Part shown: positions 57,920 through 64,000 of the stretch, in pieces
Layout of the letters: each line of letters starts with the position of its first letter
Numbering within the stretch: position 1 is the first letter of the stretch
Origin: Pseudomonas marginalis
Lineage (GTDB): Bacteria > Pseudomonadota > Gammaproteobacteria > Pseudomonadales > Pseudomonadaceae
Length of the DNA: 64,000 nt
Assembly (NCBI RefSeq): GCF_024169655.1
Contig: NZ_JALJWV010000001.1
Span: 4,322,001 to 4,386,000, forward strand
Direction of reading: 5' to 3'
Program-made: the position numbers and the translations under genes
The notes under the pieces: generated by a model
The model's input: only the letters and a program-made list of their open reading frames with translations
Told to the model about the DNA's origin: nothing
Databases searched by the model: none

Positions 57920-59698
57920 ATGAGCAAGACGGTTCGTATCGGCTGCGCCAGCGCCTTCTGGGGCGACACCTGCACCGCCGCCGCCCAGTTGGTGCATGGC
58001 GGCAAGCTGGACTACCTGGTGTTCGACTACCTGGCGGAAGTCACCATGTCGATCCTCGCCGCTGCGCGGATGAAAGATCCCCAGGCCGGCTACGCCACGG
58101 ACTTTGTCGACGTGCTGACGCCGCTGCTGGCCGAGATCCAGCGCCAGGGCATCCGCGTGATCAGCAACGCGGGGGGCATCCACCCCCAGGCTTGCGCCGC
58201 CGCCCTGCAAGCGGCCTGCGATGCGGCGCAACTGCCGCTGAAAATCGCCGTGCTGCTGGGCGATGACCTGCAACCCCAACTCAAACACCTGCACGGCACC
58301 GCCGACATGTTCAACGGCGCGCCGCTGCCGCCGCTGTGCGTGTCCGCCAATGCTTACCTCGGCGCGCCGGGCATTGTCCGCGCCCTTGAGCTGGGCGCGG
58401 ATATCGTCATCACCGGGCGGGTGGTCGACAGCGCGGTGGTCAGCGCCGCGTTGGTACACGCATTCAACTGGTCGTGGCAGGACTACGACCGCCTCGCCCA
58501 GGCGGCCCTGGCCGGGCATATCATCGAATGCGGCGCGCAGTGTACCGGCGGCAACTTCACCGATTGGCGCGACGTGCCAGACTACGAACACATCGGGTTT
58601 CCCATCGTCGACGTCAGCGCCGACGGCCAGTTCAGCGTGAATAAAGTCGCGGGCAGCGGCGGGTTGATCAGCGAGCTGAGCGTGGCCGAACAACTGCTCT
58701 ACGAAATCGGCGACCCGCGTGCCTACTTGCTGCCCGATGTGATCTGCGATTTCAGCCAGGTCAAATTGCAGCAGCAAGGCAAACACAGTGTGCGTCTGCA
58801 CGGGGCCAAGGGTTTGCCGCCGACCGACCATTACAAGGTCAGTGCCACCTACCCGGATGGCTTTCGCTGCACCGCCAGTTGCCTGATTGCCGGGATCGAT
58901 GCGGTGGCCAAGGCCGAGCGGGTCAGCCAGGCGATTATCAACAAGACCTCGGAACTGTTCAGCCTGCGCGGCTGGGCGCCCTACACCGAGGTGAATATCG
59001 AACAGCTCGGCAGCGAAGCCACCTACGGTGCCCATGCCCAACGCCAGGACTGCCGCGAGGTGGTGGTGAAGCTGGCGGTGCGCCACCCGAGCAAGCCGGC
59101 GCTGCTGCTGTTCGCCCGCGAAATCGCCCAGGCCGCGACCGGCATGGCGCCGGGGCTGACCGGTATCGTCGGCGGGCGGCCGACGGTGTATCCGTTGATT
59201 CGGCTGTTTTCGTTTCTGATCGATAAATCGTCTTGCGAGCTGGCGATTGATTTCCAGGGTGAGCGTCACCCTTGCGCCCTCCCGGCCACCCACGTACTGG
59301 GCACGCTGGCGGCCGCCATCGATCCGCCCAAACCCCAAGGCCGCGCCGACGCCAACGTGCCGCTGGTGAAACTCGCGGTGGCCCGCTCCGGCGACAAGGG
59401 CAACCACAGCAATATCGGGGTGATTGCCCGCGACCCGGCATACCTGCCGTGGATTGCCGAAGCCCTGACCCCTGAAGTGGTCGTCGACTGGATGCGCCAC
59501 GTACTCGATCCGATCCACGGTCGCGTCGAGCGCTGGTACCTGCCCGGCAGCCACAGCCTCAACTTCCTGCTGGAAAACGCCCTGGGCGGTGGCGGCATCG
59601 CCAGCCTGCGCATCGACCCGCAAGGCAAGGCCTTCGCCCAGCAGTTGCTGGAGATCCCTATCGCCGTGCCGCAACACATCGCCGATCAACTCACCTAA
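57920..59698 (+). CDS. atuA: AtuA, acyclic terpene utilization protein (fused form)
   Basis: 592 residues. DUF1446/AtuA domain (about 1-460: TVRIGCASAFWGDTCTAAAQLVHGG, YLVFDYLAEVTMSILAAARM, ITGRVVDSAVVSAALVHAF) followed by the C-terminal domain (about 480-592: KLAVARSGDKGNHSNIGVIARD, YLPGSHSLNFLLENALGGGG). Needed for citronellol and geraniol catabolism in P. aeruginosa; biochemical reaction unknown. GAGGAAGGA precedes the ATG. A split version of this protein is at 16224-17872. It is followed by the atuB stub. Confidence 0.92.
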   Translation: MSKTVRIGCASAFWGDTCTAAAQLVHGGKLDYLVFDYLAEVTMSILAAARMKDPQAGYATDFVDVLTPLLAEIQRQGIRVISNAGGIHPQACAAALQAACDAAQLPLKIAVLLGDDLQPQLKHLHGTADMFNGAPLPPLCVSANAYLGAPGIVRALELGADIVITGRVVDSAVVSAALVHAFNWSWQDYDRLAQAALAGHIIECGAQCTGGNFTDWRDVPDYEHIGFPIVDVSADGQFSVNKVAGSGGLISELSVAEQLLYEIGDPRAYLLPDVICDFSQVKLQQQGKHSVRLHGAKGLPPTDHYKVSATYPDGFRCTASCLIAGIDAVAKAERVSQAIINKTSELFSLRGWAPYTEVNIEQLGSEATYGAHAQRQDCREVVVKLAVRHPSKPALLLFAREIAQAATGMAPGLTGIVGGRPTVYPLIRLFSFLIDKSSCELAIDFQGERHPCALPATHVLGTLAAAIDPPKPQGRADANVPLVKLAVARSGDKGNHSNIGVIARDPAYLPWIAEALTPEVVVDWMRHVLDPIHGRVERWYLPGSHSLNFLLENALGGGGIASLRIDPQGKAFAQQLLEIPIAVPQHIADQLT

Positions 59699-59710
59699 AG
59701 GAGCGTTGCC

Positions 59711-59770
59711 GTGGCCTTCGACTCGATCTTCAAAGCCGACCTGTCGGATGTCCTCAAAGGGGAGTCATAA
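59711..59770 (+). pseudogene. atuB: atuB remnant: 20-codon stub
   Basis: GTG start with AAAGGAG 7 bases upstream, then codons reading MAFDSIFKADLSDVLKGES and TAA. It sits exactly where atuB (a short-chain dehydrogenase) stands in P. aeruginosa between atuA and atuC. The N-terminal part FDSIFKADL looks like the start of such a protein, but the glycine-rich NAD-binding motif and the rest are missing. The last codons include the GGGGAG ribosome site of atuC, so the stub may preserve coupling. Confidence 0.55.
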
Positions 59771-59773
59771 ACC

Positions 59774-61390
59774 ATGCCGGTGATCGAAACCCTGATCGAC
59801 GCCCACAGCCCCGACTTCGCCCGCAACCGCGACGCGCTGCTGGCGAGCCTGCAGCACCTGCGCCTGTTGGAGCAGAACCTGTTGAGCAAGGCGCAGCAAG
59901 CCAAGCCCAAGTTCGACAAACGCGGGCAATTGCTGCCGCGCGAGCGCCTCAACCTGCTGCTGGACCCTGGCGCACCGTTCCTGGAACTGGCCAGCCTGGC
60001 CGGCTACAAACTGCATGATGACAAGGACGGCAGCGCCGCCGGCGGCGGGTTGATCGCCGGCATCGGTTACGTCAGCGGCGTGCGCGTGCTGGTGGTGGCG
60101 AATAACAGCGCGATCAAGGGTGGCACCCTCTCCCCCACGGGCCTGAAAAAATCCCTGCGCCTGCAACAGATCGCCATGGAAAACCACCTGCCGGTGGTGA
60201 CCCTCGCCGAAAGCGGCGGCGCGAACCTCAACTACGCGGCGGAGATTTTCGTCGAAGGCGCGCGCAGCTTCGCCAACCAGGCGCGCATGTCGGCTATGGG
60301 CTTGCCACAGATCACCGTGGTCCACGGTTCGGCCACGGCGGGCGGCGCGTATCAGCCGGGGCTGTCGGATTACGTGGTGGTGGTACGCGGCAAGGCCAAG
60401 CTGTTCCTGGCCGGCCCGCCGCTGCTCAAGGCCGCGACCGGCGAAGTCGCCACCGATGAAGCACTGGGCGGCGCCGAGATGCACGCGCAAACCGCTGGCA
60501 CCGCCGAATACCTGGCGGAAAACGACGCCGACGGGGTACGCATCGTGCGCGAGATCGTCAGCCTGCTGCCGTGGAACGAGCGCCTGCCGCTCATCCCGAA
60601 ACGCACGTATGCCGAGCCGCTGTACCCCATCGACGAACTGCTCGGGCTGATCCCCGACGACCCGAAAAAACCCTACGACGTCCGCGAAATCCTCGCGCGC
60701 CTGGCCGACGGTTCGAACGTCCTCGAGTTCAAGGGCGAGTTCGACGCGCATACCGTCTGCGGCCACCTGCACATCCAGGGCCGCGCCGTCGGCGTGATCG
60801 GCAATAACGGCCCAATCACGCCCAAGGGTGCGAGCAAGGCCGCGCAATTCATCCAACTGTGCGACCAGAGCCGCACGCCGCTGCTGTTCCTGCACAACAC
60901 CACCGGCTTCATGGTCGGCACCGAGGCGGAACAGCAAGGCGTGATCAAGCACGGCGCGAAGATGATCCAGGCGGTGGCCAATGCCCGCGTGCCTAAACTC
61001 ACCGTGGTGGTCGGCGGCTCCTACGGCGCCGGCAACTACGCCATGTGCGGCCGCGGCCTCGACCCGCGCTTCATCTTCGCCTGGCCCAACAGCCGCACCG
61101 CCGTGATGGGCGGCGCCCAGGCCGGCAAGGTGCTGCGCATCGTCACCGAAGCCAAACAACTGAAGGACGGCCTGGTACCCGACCCCAAGATGCTGGACAT
61201 GCTGGAACAGGTCACCGCACAGAAACTCGACAGCCAATCCACCGCGCTGTACGGCAGTGCGAACCTATGGGATGACGGCCTGATCGACCCACGGGATACC
61301 CGCACATTGCTGGGATTCCTGCTGGATATCTGCCATGAAGCCGACATGCGCGCGTTGCAGCCGAACAGCTTTGGCGTAGCGCGGTTCTAA
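59774..61390 (+). CDS. atuC: Geranyl-CoA carboxylase beta (carboxyltransferase) subunit
   Basis: 538 residues. Biotin-dependent carboxyltransferase of the MCC/GCC type: KFDKRGQLLPRERLNLLLDPG, AAGGGLIAGIGYVSGVRVLVVANNSAIKGGTLSP, GGANLNYAAEIFVEG, and the second crotonase half ITPKGASKAAQFIQLCDQSRTPLLFLHNTTGFMVG, GGSYGAGNYAMCGRG. In the atu route it carboxylates geranyl-CoA with AtuF. The gene's position next to AtuA supports geranyl-CoA over methylcrotonyl-CoA. GGGGAG lies before the ATG. Confidence 0.92.
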   Translation: MPVIETLIDAHSPDFARNRDALLASLQHLRLLEQNLLSKAQQAKPKFDKRGQLLPRERLNLLLDPGAPFLELASLAGYKLHDDKDGSAAGGGLIAGIGYVSGVRVLVVANNSAIKGGTLSPTGLKKSLRLQQIAMENHLPVVTLAESGGANLNYAAEIFVEGARSFANQARMSAMGLPQITVVHGSATAGGAYQPGLSDYVVVVRGKAKLFLAGPPLLKAATGEVATDEALGGAEMHAQTAGTAEYLAENDADGVRIVREIVSLLPWNERLPLIPKRTYAEPLYPIDELLGLIPDDPKKPYDVREILARLADGSNVLEFKGEFDAHTVCGHLHIQGRAVGVIGNNGPITPKGASKAAQFIQLCDQSRTPLLFLHNTTGFMVGTEAEQQGVIKHGAKMIQAVANARVPKLTVVVGGSYGAGNYAMCGRGLDPRFIFAWPNSRTAVMGGAQAGKVLRIVTEAKQLKDGLVPDPKMLDMLEQVTAQKLDSQSTALYGSANLWDDGLIDPRDTRTLLGFLLDICHEADMRALQPNSFGVARF

Positions 61391-61483
61391 AGTAATCAAG
61401 ACAACGAAACACTGCGTTTGCTCTGCTGTTGCTCTGCTTTTGATTTTGATTTTGATCTTAGGCGCCCCGTTAAACCACGCTGG
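61391..61483. other. Intergenic: start of the atuC-atuD gap
   Basis: Begins a 527-base interruption of the operon (61391-61917). Low-complexity TGATTTTGATTTTGATCTTA-type sequence at 61441-61460 then GGCGCCCC leads into the long inverted repeat. No gene. Confidence 0.6.
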
Positions 61484-61590
61484 CCGAACGCAGGCTTGAA
61501 TCCGTGGGCAACCCGGCAGGACGCCGGGTTAGCCGTCCTGGGCCAGGGATGGCCCATGACGGCGGCCCACGGATTCAAGCCTGCGTTCGG
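61484..61590. repeat. Long inverted repeat with two inner hairpins (cloverleaf-like element)
   Basis: 26-bp perfect arms at 61484-61509 (CCGAACGCAGGCTTGAATCC...) and 61565-61590 (its complement). Between them are AACCCGGC / GCCGGGTT (61510-61530) and GCCGTC..TGGGCC / GGCCCA..GACGGC (about 61532-61564). The whole folds as a main stem with two side hairpins. I recall very similar sequence, including the flanking GCACACCGAGCCTAGGCGAGG, as dispersed in P. fluorescens-group genomes; no transposase is present. Confidence 0.8.
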
Positions 61591-61757
61591 GCACACCGAG
61601 CCTAGGCGAGGTGCCGAGTGGTGGGGCAAGAGCCCATTTGGTTACTTTTGGGGCTCTTTTCCAAAAGTGACCCGCTGTAAGAGCGGAACCTATAGCAGCC
61701 GTTACCAAAGAAACGGATATGTACTCAACCCAAAAAAATGGTCGGCCCAGAGGCCGC
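61591..61757. repeat. Flank of dispersed repeat element
   Basis: Continues the element: CCTAGGCGAGGTGCCGAG, a GAGCCC...GGGGCTC region, and TTTTGGGGCTCTTTTCCAAAA giving a hairpin-like fold. ACCCGCTGTAAGAGCGG at about 61670 recurs as ACCCGCTGTAAGACCGC near 61835. No gene. Confidence 0.55.
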
Positions 61758-61782
61758 CATCGGGGGCAAGCCCCCTCCCACA
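61758..61782. repeat. Single REP
   Basis: CATCGGGGGCAAGCCCCC followed by TCCCACA, one REP of the family seen at 2677, embedded in the larger element. Confidence 0.85.
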
Positions 61783-61786
61783 TTTG

Positions 61787-61823
61787 GAGCGAGGTGAGCC
61801 CAATTTCGAGCGAGGTGAGCCCA
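61787..61823. repeat. Tandem 21-base repeat
   Basis: GAGCGAGGTGAGCCCA occurs at 61787-61802 and 61808-61823, period 21 bases. It is immediately upstream of the atuD leader. Confidence 0.85.
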
Positions 61824-61917
61824 TTGGATATCTACCCGCTGTAAGACCGCCAGCAAACCAGCTCCCGCAGATGGAGCCATGCACGCCCGAAGAACGCCCA
61901 CAGGGAGAACAATAAAA

Positions 61918-63075
61918 ATGATCTTCACCCAAGAACACCAGGCACTGCGCCGCACCGTCCGCGCCTTCGTCGACCGCGAGATCAACCCCCACGTCGACGC
62001 ATGGGAAAAAGCCGGCCGCTTCCCCATCCACGACCTCTTCCGCAAGGCCGGCGACCTCGGCCTACTGGGCATCTCCAAACCCGAACAATTCGGCGGCATG
62101 GGCCTGGACTACAGCTACTCAATCGTCGCCGCCGAAGAATTCGGCAGCATCCACTGCGGCGGCATCCCCATGTCCATCGGCGTACAGACCGACATGTGCA
62201 CCCCCGCCCTCGCCCGCTTCGGCTGCGACGCACTGCGCGAAGAATTCCTGCGCCCGGCCATCCGCGGCGAGCAAGTCGGTTGCATCGGCGTCTCGGAAGC
62301 CGGCGCCGGGTCCGATGTGGCCGGGCTGAAAACCCAGGCACGCAAGAACGGCGACGACTACGTGATCAACGGCAGCAAAATGTGGATCACCAACTCGCCG
62401 AGCGCCGACTTCATGTGCCTGCTGGCCAACACCTCCGACGACAAGCCGCACATCAACAAATCGCTGATCATGGTGCCGATGAACACGCCGGGGATCAGCG
62501 TCAGCCCGCCCTTGGAAAAACTCGGCATGCACAGCTCCGAGACCGCCCAGGTGTTCTTCGACGACGTGCGCGTGCCGCAACGCAACCGCATCGGCCACGA
62601 AGGCGCCGGTTTCATGATGCAGATGCTGCAATTCCAGGAAGAACGCCTGTTTGGCGCGGCCAATATGATCAAGGGCCTGGAGTCCTGCATCGACAGCACG
62701 ATCGAATACTGCAAAGAGCGCCAGACCTTCGGCAAAGCACTGATCGACAATCAGGTGATTCACTTTCGCCTGGCCGAACTGGCCACCGAAATCGAATGCC
62801 TGCGCGCCCTGGTCTACCAGGCCACCGAGCAATACATCAAGGGCCAGGACGTCACGCGCCTGGCCTCCATGGCCAAGCTCAAGGCCGGGCGGCTGGGCCG
62901 CGAAGTCAGCGACAGTTGCCTGCAATACTGGGGCGGCATGGGCTTTATGTGGGACAACCCGGTGGCCCGCGCCTATCGCGATGTGCGCCTGGTGTCGATT
63001 GGCGGCGGCGCCGACGAAATCATGCTGGGCATTATCTGCAAACTGATGGGCACCCTGCCGGGGAAAAAACCATGA
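61918..63075 (+). CDS. atuD: Acyl-CoA dehydrogenase (citronellyl-CoA dehydrogenase)
   Basis: 385 residues. FAD acyl-CoA dehydrogenase: GCIGVSEAGAGSDVAGLKTQARKNGDDYVINGSKMWITNSPSAD, RIGHEGAGFMMQMLQFQEER and C-terminal LQYWGGMGFMWDNPVARAYRDVRLVSIGGGADEIMLGII. The catalytic Glu is in RVVSIGGGADEIM-type end segment. In the atu pathway it oxidises citronellyl-CoA to geranyl-CoA. ATG at 61918 with AGGGAGAAC upstream. Preceded by a 527-base repeat gap, so it may need its own promoter. Overlaps atuE by 4 bases. Confidence 0.9.
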   Translation: MIFTQEHQALRRTVRAFVDREINPHVDAWEKAGRFPIHDLFRKAGDLGLLGISKPEQFGGMGLDYSYSIVAAEEFGSIHCGGIPMSIGVQTDMCTPALARFGCDALREEFLRPAIRGEQVGCIGVSEAGAGSDVAGLKTQARKNGDDYVINGSKMWITNSPSADFMCLLANTSDDKPHINKSLIMVPMNTPGISVSPPLEKLGMHSSETAQVFFDDVRVPQRNRIGHEGAGFMMQMLQFQEERLFGAANMIKGLESCIDSTIEYCKERQTFGKALIDNQVIHFRLAELATEIECLRALVYQATEQYIKGQDVTRLASMAKLKAGRLGREVSDSCLQYWGGMGFMWDNPVARAYRDVRLVSIGGGADEIMLGIICKLMGTLPGKKP

Positions 63076-63839
63076 ACACCCTGCTGCTCGAACCCCATAA
63101 CGGTGTGCTGCACATCACCCTCAACCGGCCGCAAAGCCGCAACGCGATGAGCCTGGAGATGGTCAATGAACTGCGTGCGGTGCTGGCGCAGTTGGACGAT
63201 CAGGTCCGCGCCCTGGTGATCAGTGGCGCGGCCGGGCATTTCTGTGCCGGGGCGGACGTCAAAGACCTGCTCAGCGCTGACGACAAGGCGCAATTGCAGG
63301 CGTTGAACCGCGCATTCGGCACCTTGCTGCAGGAAGTTGAAGCCGTGCCCCAAGTGGTGATCGTGGTGCTGCAAGGCGCGGTGCTGGGCGGCGGCTTTGG
63401 CTTGGCGTGCGTCAGTGATATCGCGCTGGCCGATCACCAGGCGCAGTTCGGTTTGCCGGAGACCAGCCTGGGCTTGCTGCCCGCGCAGATCGCGCCGTTT
63501 GTGGTCAAGCGCATCGGTTTGACGCACGCACGCCGGCTGGCGCTGACGGCGGCGCGGTTTGATGGGGTCGAGGCTGAACGGTTGGGCGTGGTGCATTTTG
63601 TCGAGCGCGATCCGCAGGCGTTGGCCGAACGCCTGGATGAAGTACTGGGCCAGGTGTTGCGCTGCGCGCCGGAGGCCAATGGGCGGACCAAGGCGTTGTT
63701 GCTGGCCAGCGTGGAGCAACCAACGGGGGCGTTGTTGGACCAGGCCGCCGCGTGGTTCGCTGAAGCGGTGACGGGCGAAGAAGGGCTCGAAGGCACCCAG
63801 GCCTTTGTGCAAAAGCGCAAGCCACGGTGGGCCGAATGA
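63072..63839 (+). CDS. atuE: Enoyl-CoA hydratase (isohexenylglutaconyl-CoA hydratase)
   Basis: 255 residues, crotonase fold: GVLHITLNRPQSRNAMSLEMVNELRAVLAQL, VISGAAGHFCAGADVKDL, LQGAVLGGGFGLACVSDIALADHQAQFGLPETSLGLLPAQIAPFVVKR. In the atu pathway it hydrates the carboxylated geranyl product. Overlaps atuD (ATGA) and atuF (ATGA). Confidence 0.9.
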   Translation: MNTLLLEPHNGVLHITLNRPQSRNAMSLEMVNELRAVLAQLDDQVRALVISGAAGHFCAGADVKDLLSADDKAQLQALNRAFGTLLQEVEAVPQVVIVVLQGAVLGGGFGLACVSDIALADHQAQFGLPETSLGLLPAQIAPFVVKRIGLTHARRLALTAARFDGVEAERLGVVHFVERDPQALAERLDEVLGQVLRCAPEANGRTKALLLASVEQPTGALLDQAAAWFAEAVTGEEGLEGTQAFVQKRKPRWAE

Positions 63840-64000
63840 ACAAGATCCTGATCGCCAACCGCGGCGAAATCGCCTGCCGCATCCAGCGCACCGCCCAGGC
63901 ATTGGGCTACCGAACCGTGGCGGTCTACAGCGACGCCGACGCCCAGGCCGCGCACGTGCAGATGGCCGACGAAGCCGTGAATATCGGCCCGGCGCCGGTG
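63836..64000 (+). CDS. atuF: Geranyl-CoA carboxylase alpha (biotin carboxylase) subunit, cut by window end
   Basis: Only the first 55 codons are visible: MNKILIANRGEIACRIQRTA and VYSDADAQAAHVQMADEAV, the opening of a biotin carboxylase (MCC/GCC alpha type, normally 650 residues or more). It charges the biotin used by AtuC. Start overlaps the atuE stop. Confidence 0.88.
   Translation, partial: MNKILIANRGEIACRIQRTAQALGYRTVAVYSDADAQAAHVQMADEAVNIGPAPV

Noticed and set aside
57143..59689. An 848-codon minus-strand frame that would extend AtuR far upstream
   Set aside because: The extension is antisense to atuA and low-complexity; the AtuR start at 57766 has GAGGAG and the TetR HTH at the right place.
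61484..61590. Cloverleaf-like fold as a tRNA or structured ncRNA gene
   Set aside because: The stems are far longer than tRNA arms, no anticodon or T-loop pattern, and the element is a repeat type. An expressed RNA is not excluded but not supported.

Overview
The window is chromosomal DNA of a Pseudomonas, most probably the P. fluorescens group. The evidence is: roughly 60% GC coding sequence with Pseudomonas-like starts and Shine-Dalgarno sites; GTGGGAGGGGGCTTGC-type REP/REPIN repeats in many intergenic gaps; recognisable Pseudomonas blocks (aroC-prmB-smrA-folE, lauroyl acyltransferase-minCDE-rluA-apeB, the dsbRS/dsbD-dsbE-dsbG locus, pvdS, and the atu citronellol/geraniol genes). No rRNA, tRNA, CRISPR array, prophage or insertion sequence was seen.

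Layout. 1-16.2 kb is mostly core: an LTA-synthase-like membrane sulfatase-fold protein, an ankyrin protein, a long-chain acyl-CoA synthetase, a DUF3509 gene behind a good sigma-54 promoter, a HTH-only LuxR protein, an acireductone-dioxygenase-like protein with a ruined metal site coupled to an MFS transporter, chorismate synthase, PrmB, an isochorismatase-fold hydrolase with Ser for Cys, SmrA and GTP cyclohydrolase I. 16.2-20.2 kb is a catabolic cassette (split AtuA-type proteins, CitMHS transporter, divergent LysR). 20.2-22.5 kb holds a GST and aminotransferase divergent from a MarR regulator, with two matching GTCAA-N5-TTGAC palindromes. 22.7-36.7 kb is a purine region: purine permease, LysE exporter, a 1756-residue dermonecrotic-toxin-like gene facing the wrong way, then a complete urate-to-glyoxylate route (PuuD, HIU hydrolase, UraD, PuuE, Alc, AllA) and a Tsx-type porin. 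36.7-45.7 kb is envelope and division: patatin, lipid A acyltransferase, MinCDE, a pseudouridine synthase, aminopeptidase, MscS channel. 45.8-57 kb contains an orphan MbtH, a gene remnant, an amidase, the DsbRS/DsbD-E-G disulfide locus, a mosaic 893-residue repeat protein, the pyoverdine sigma factor PvdS and a periplasmic binding protein. 57.1-64 kb is the acyclic terpene operon atuR / atuA-(atuB remnant)-atuC-atuD-atuE-atuF (cut by the window end).

How it works together. The purine genes share a TTGTATACAA-type palindrome at three promoters and two of the loci also have sigma-54 motifs, suggesting one repressor plus nitrogen control. The MbtH gene has a near-consensus PvdS promoter and pvdS itself has a Fur-box-like site, so both look like detached parts of the iron/pyoverdine regulon. 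DsbR probably acts on a tandem CGGTTAATCA repeat before dsbD. AtuR probably binds two 16-bp sites that are exact reverse complements of each other.

Most notable: (1) atuB is reduced to a 20-codon stub that still carries its ribosome site, and a long cloverleaf-like repeat sits between atuC and atuD; (2) the acireductone dioxygenase homologue has lost three of four metal ligands; (3) the fused AtuA and a split AtuA pair occur in the same window, the split pair tied to a citrate-type transporter; (4) the 893-residue protein has an AT-rich C-terminal third, a sign of domain swapping. All family calls are from reading the translations, without database searches.
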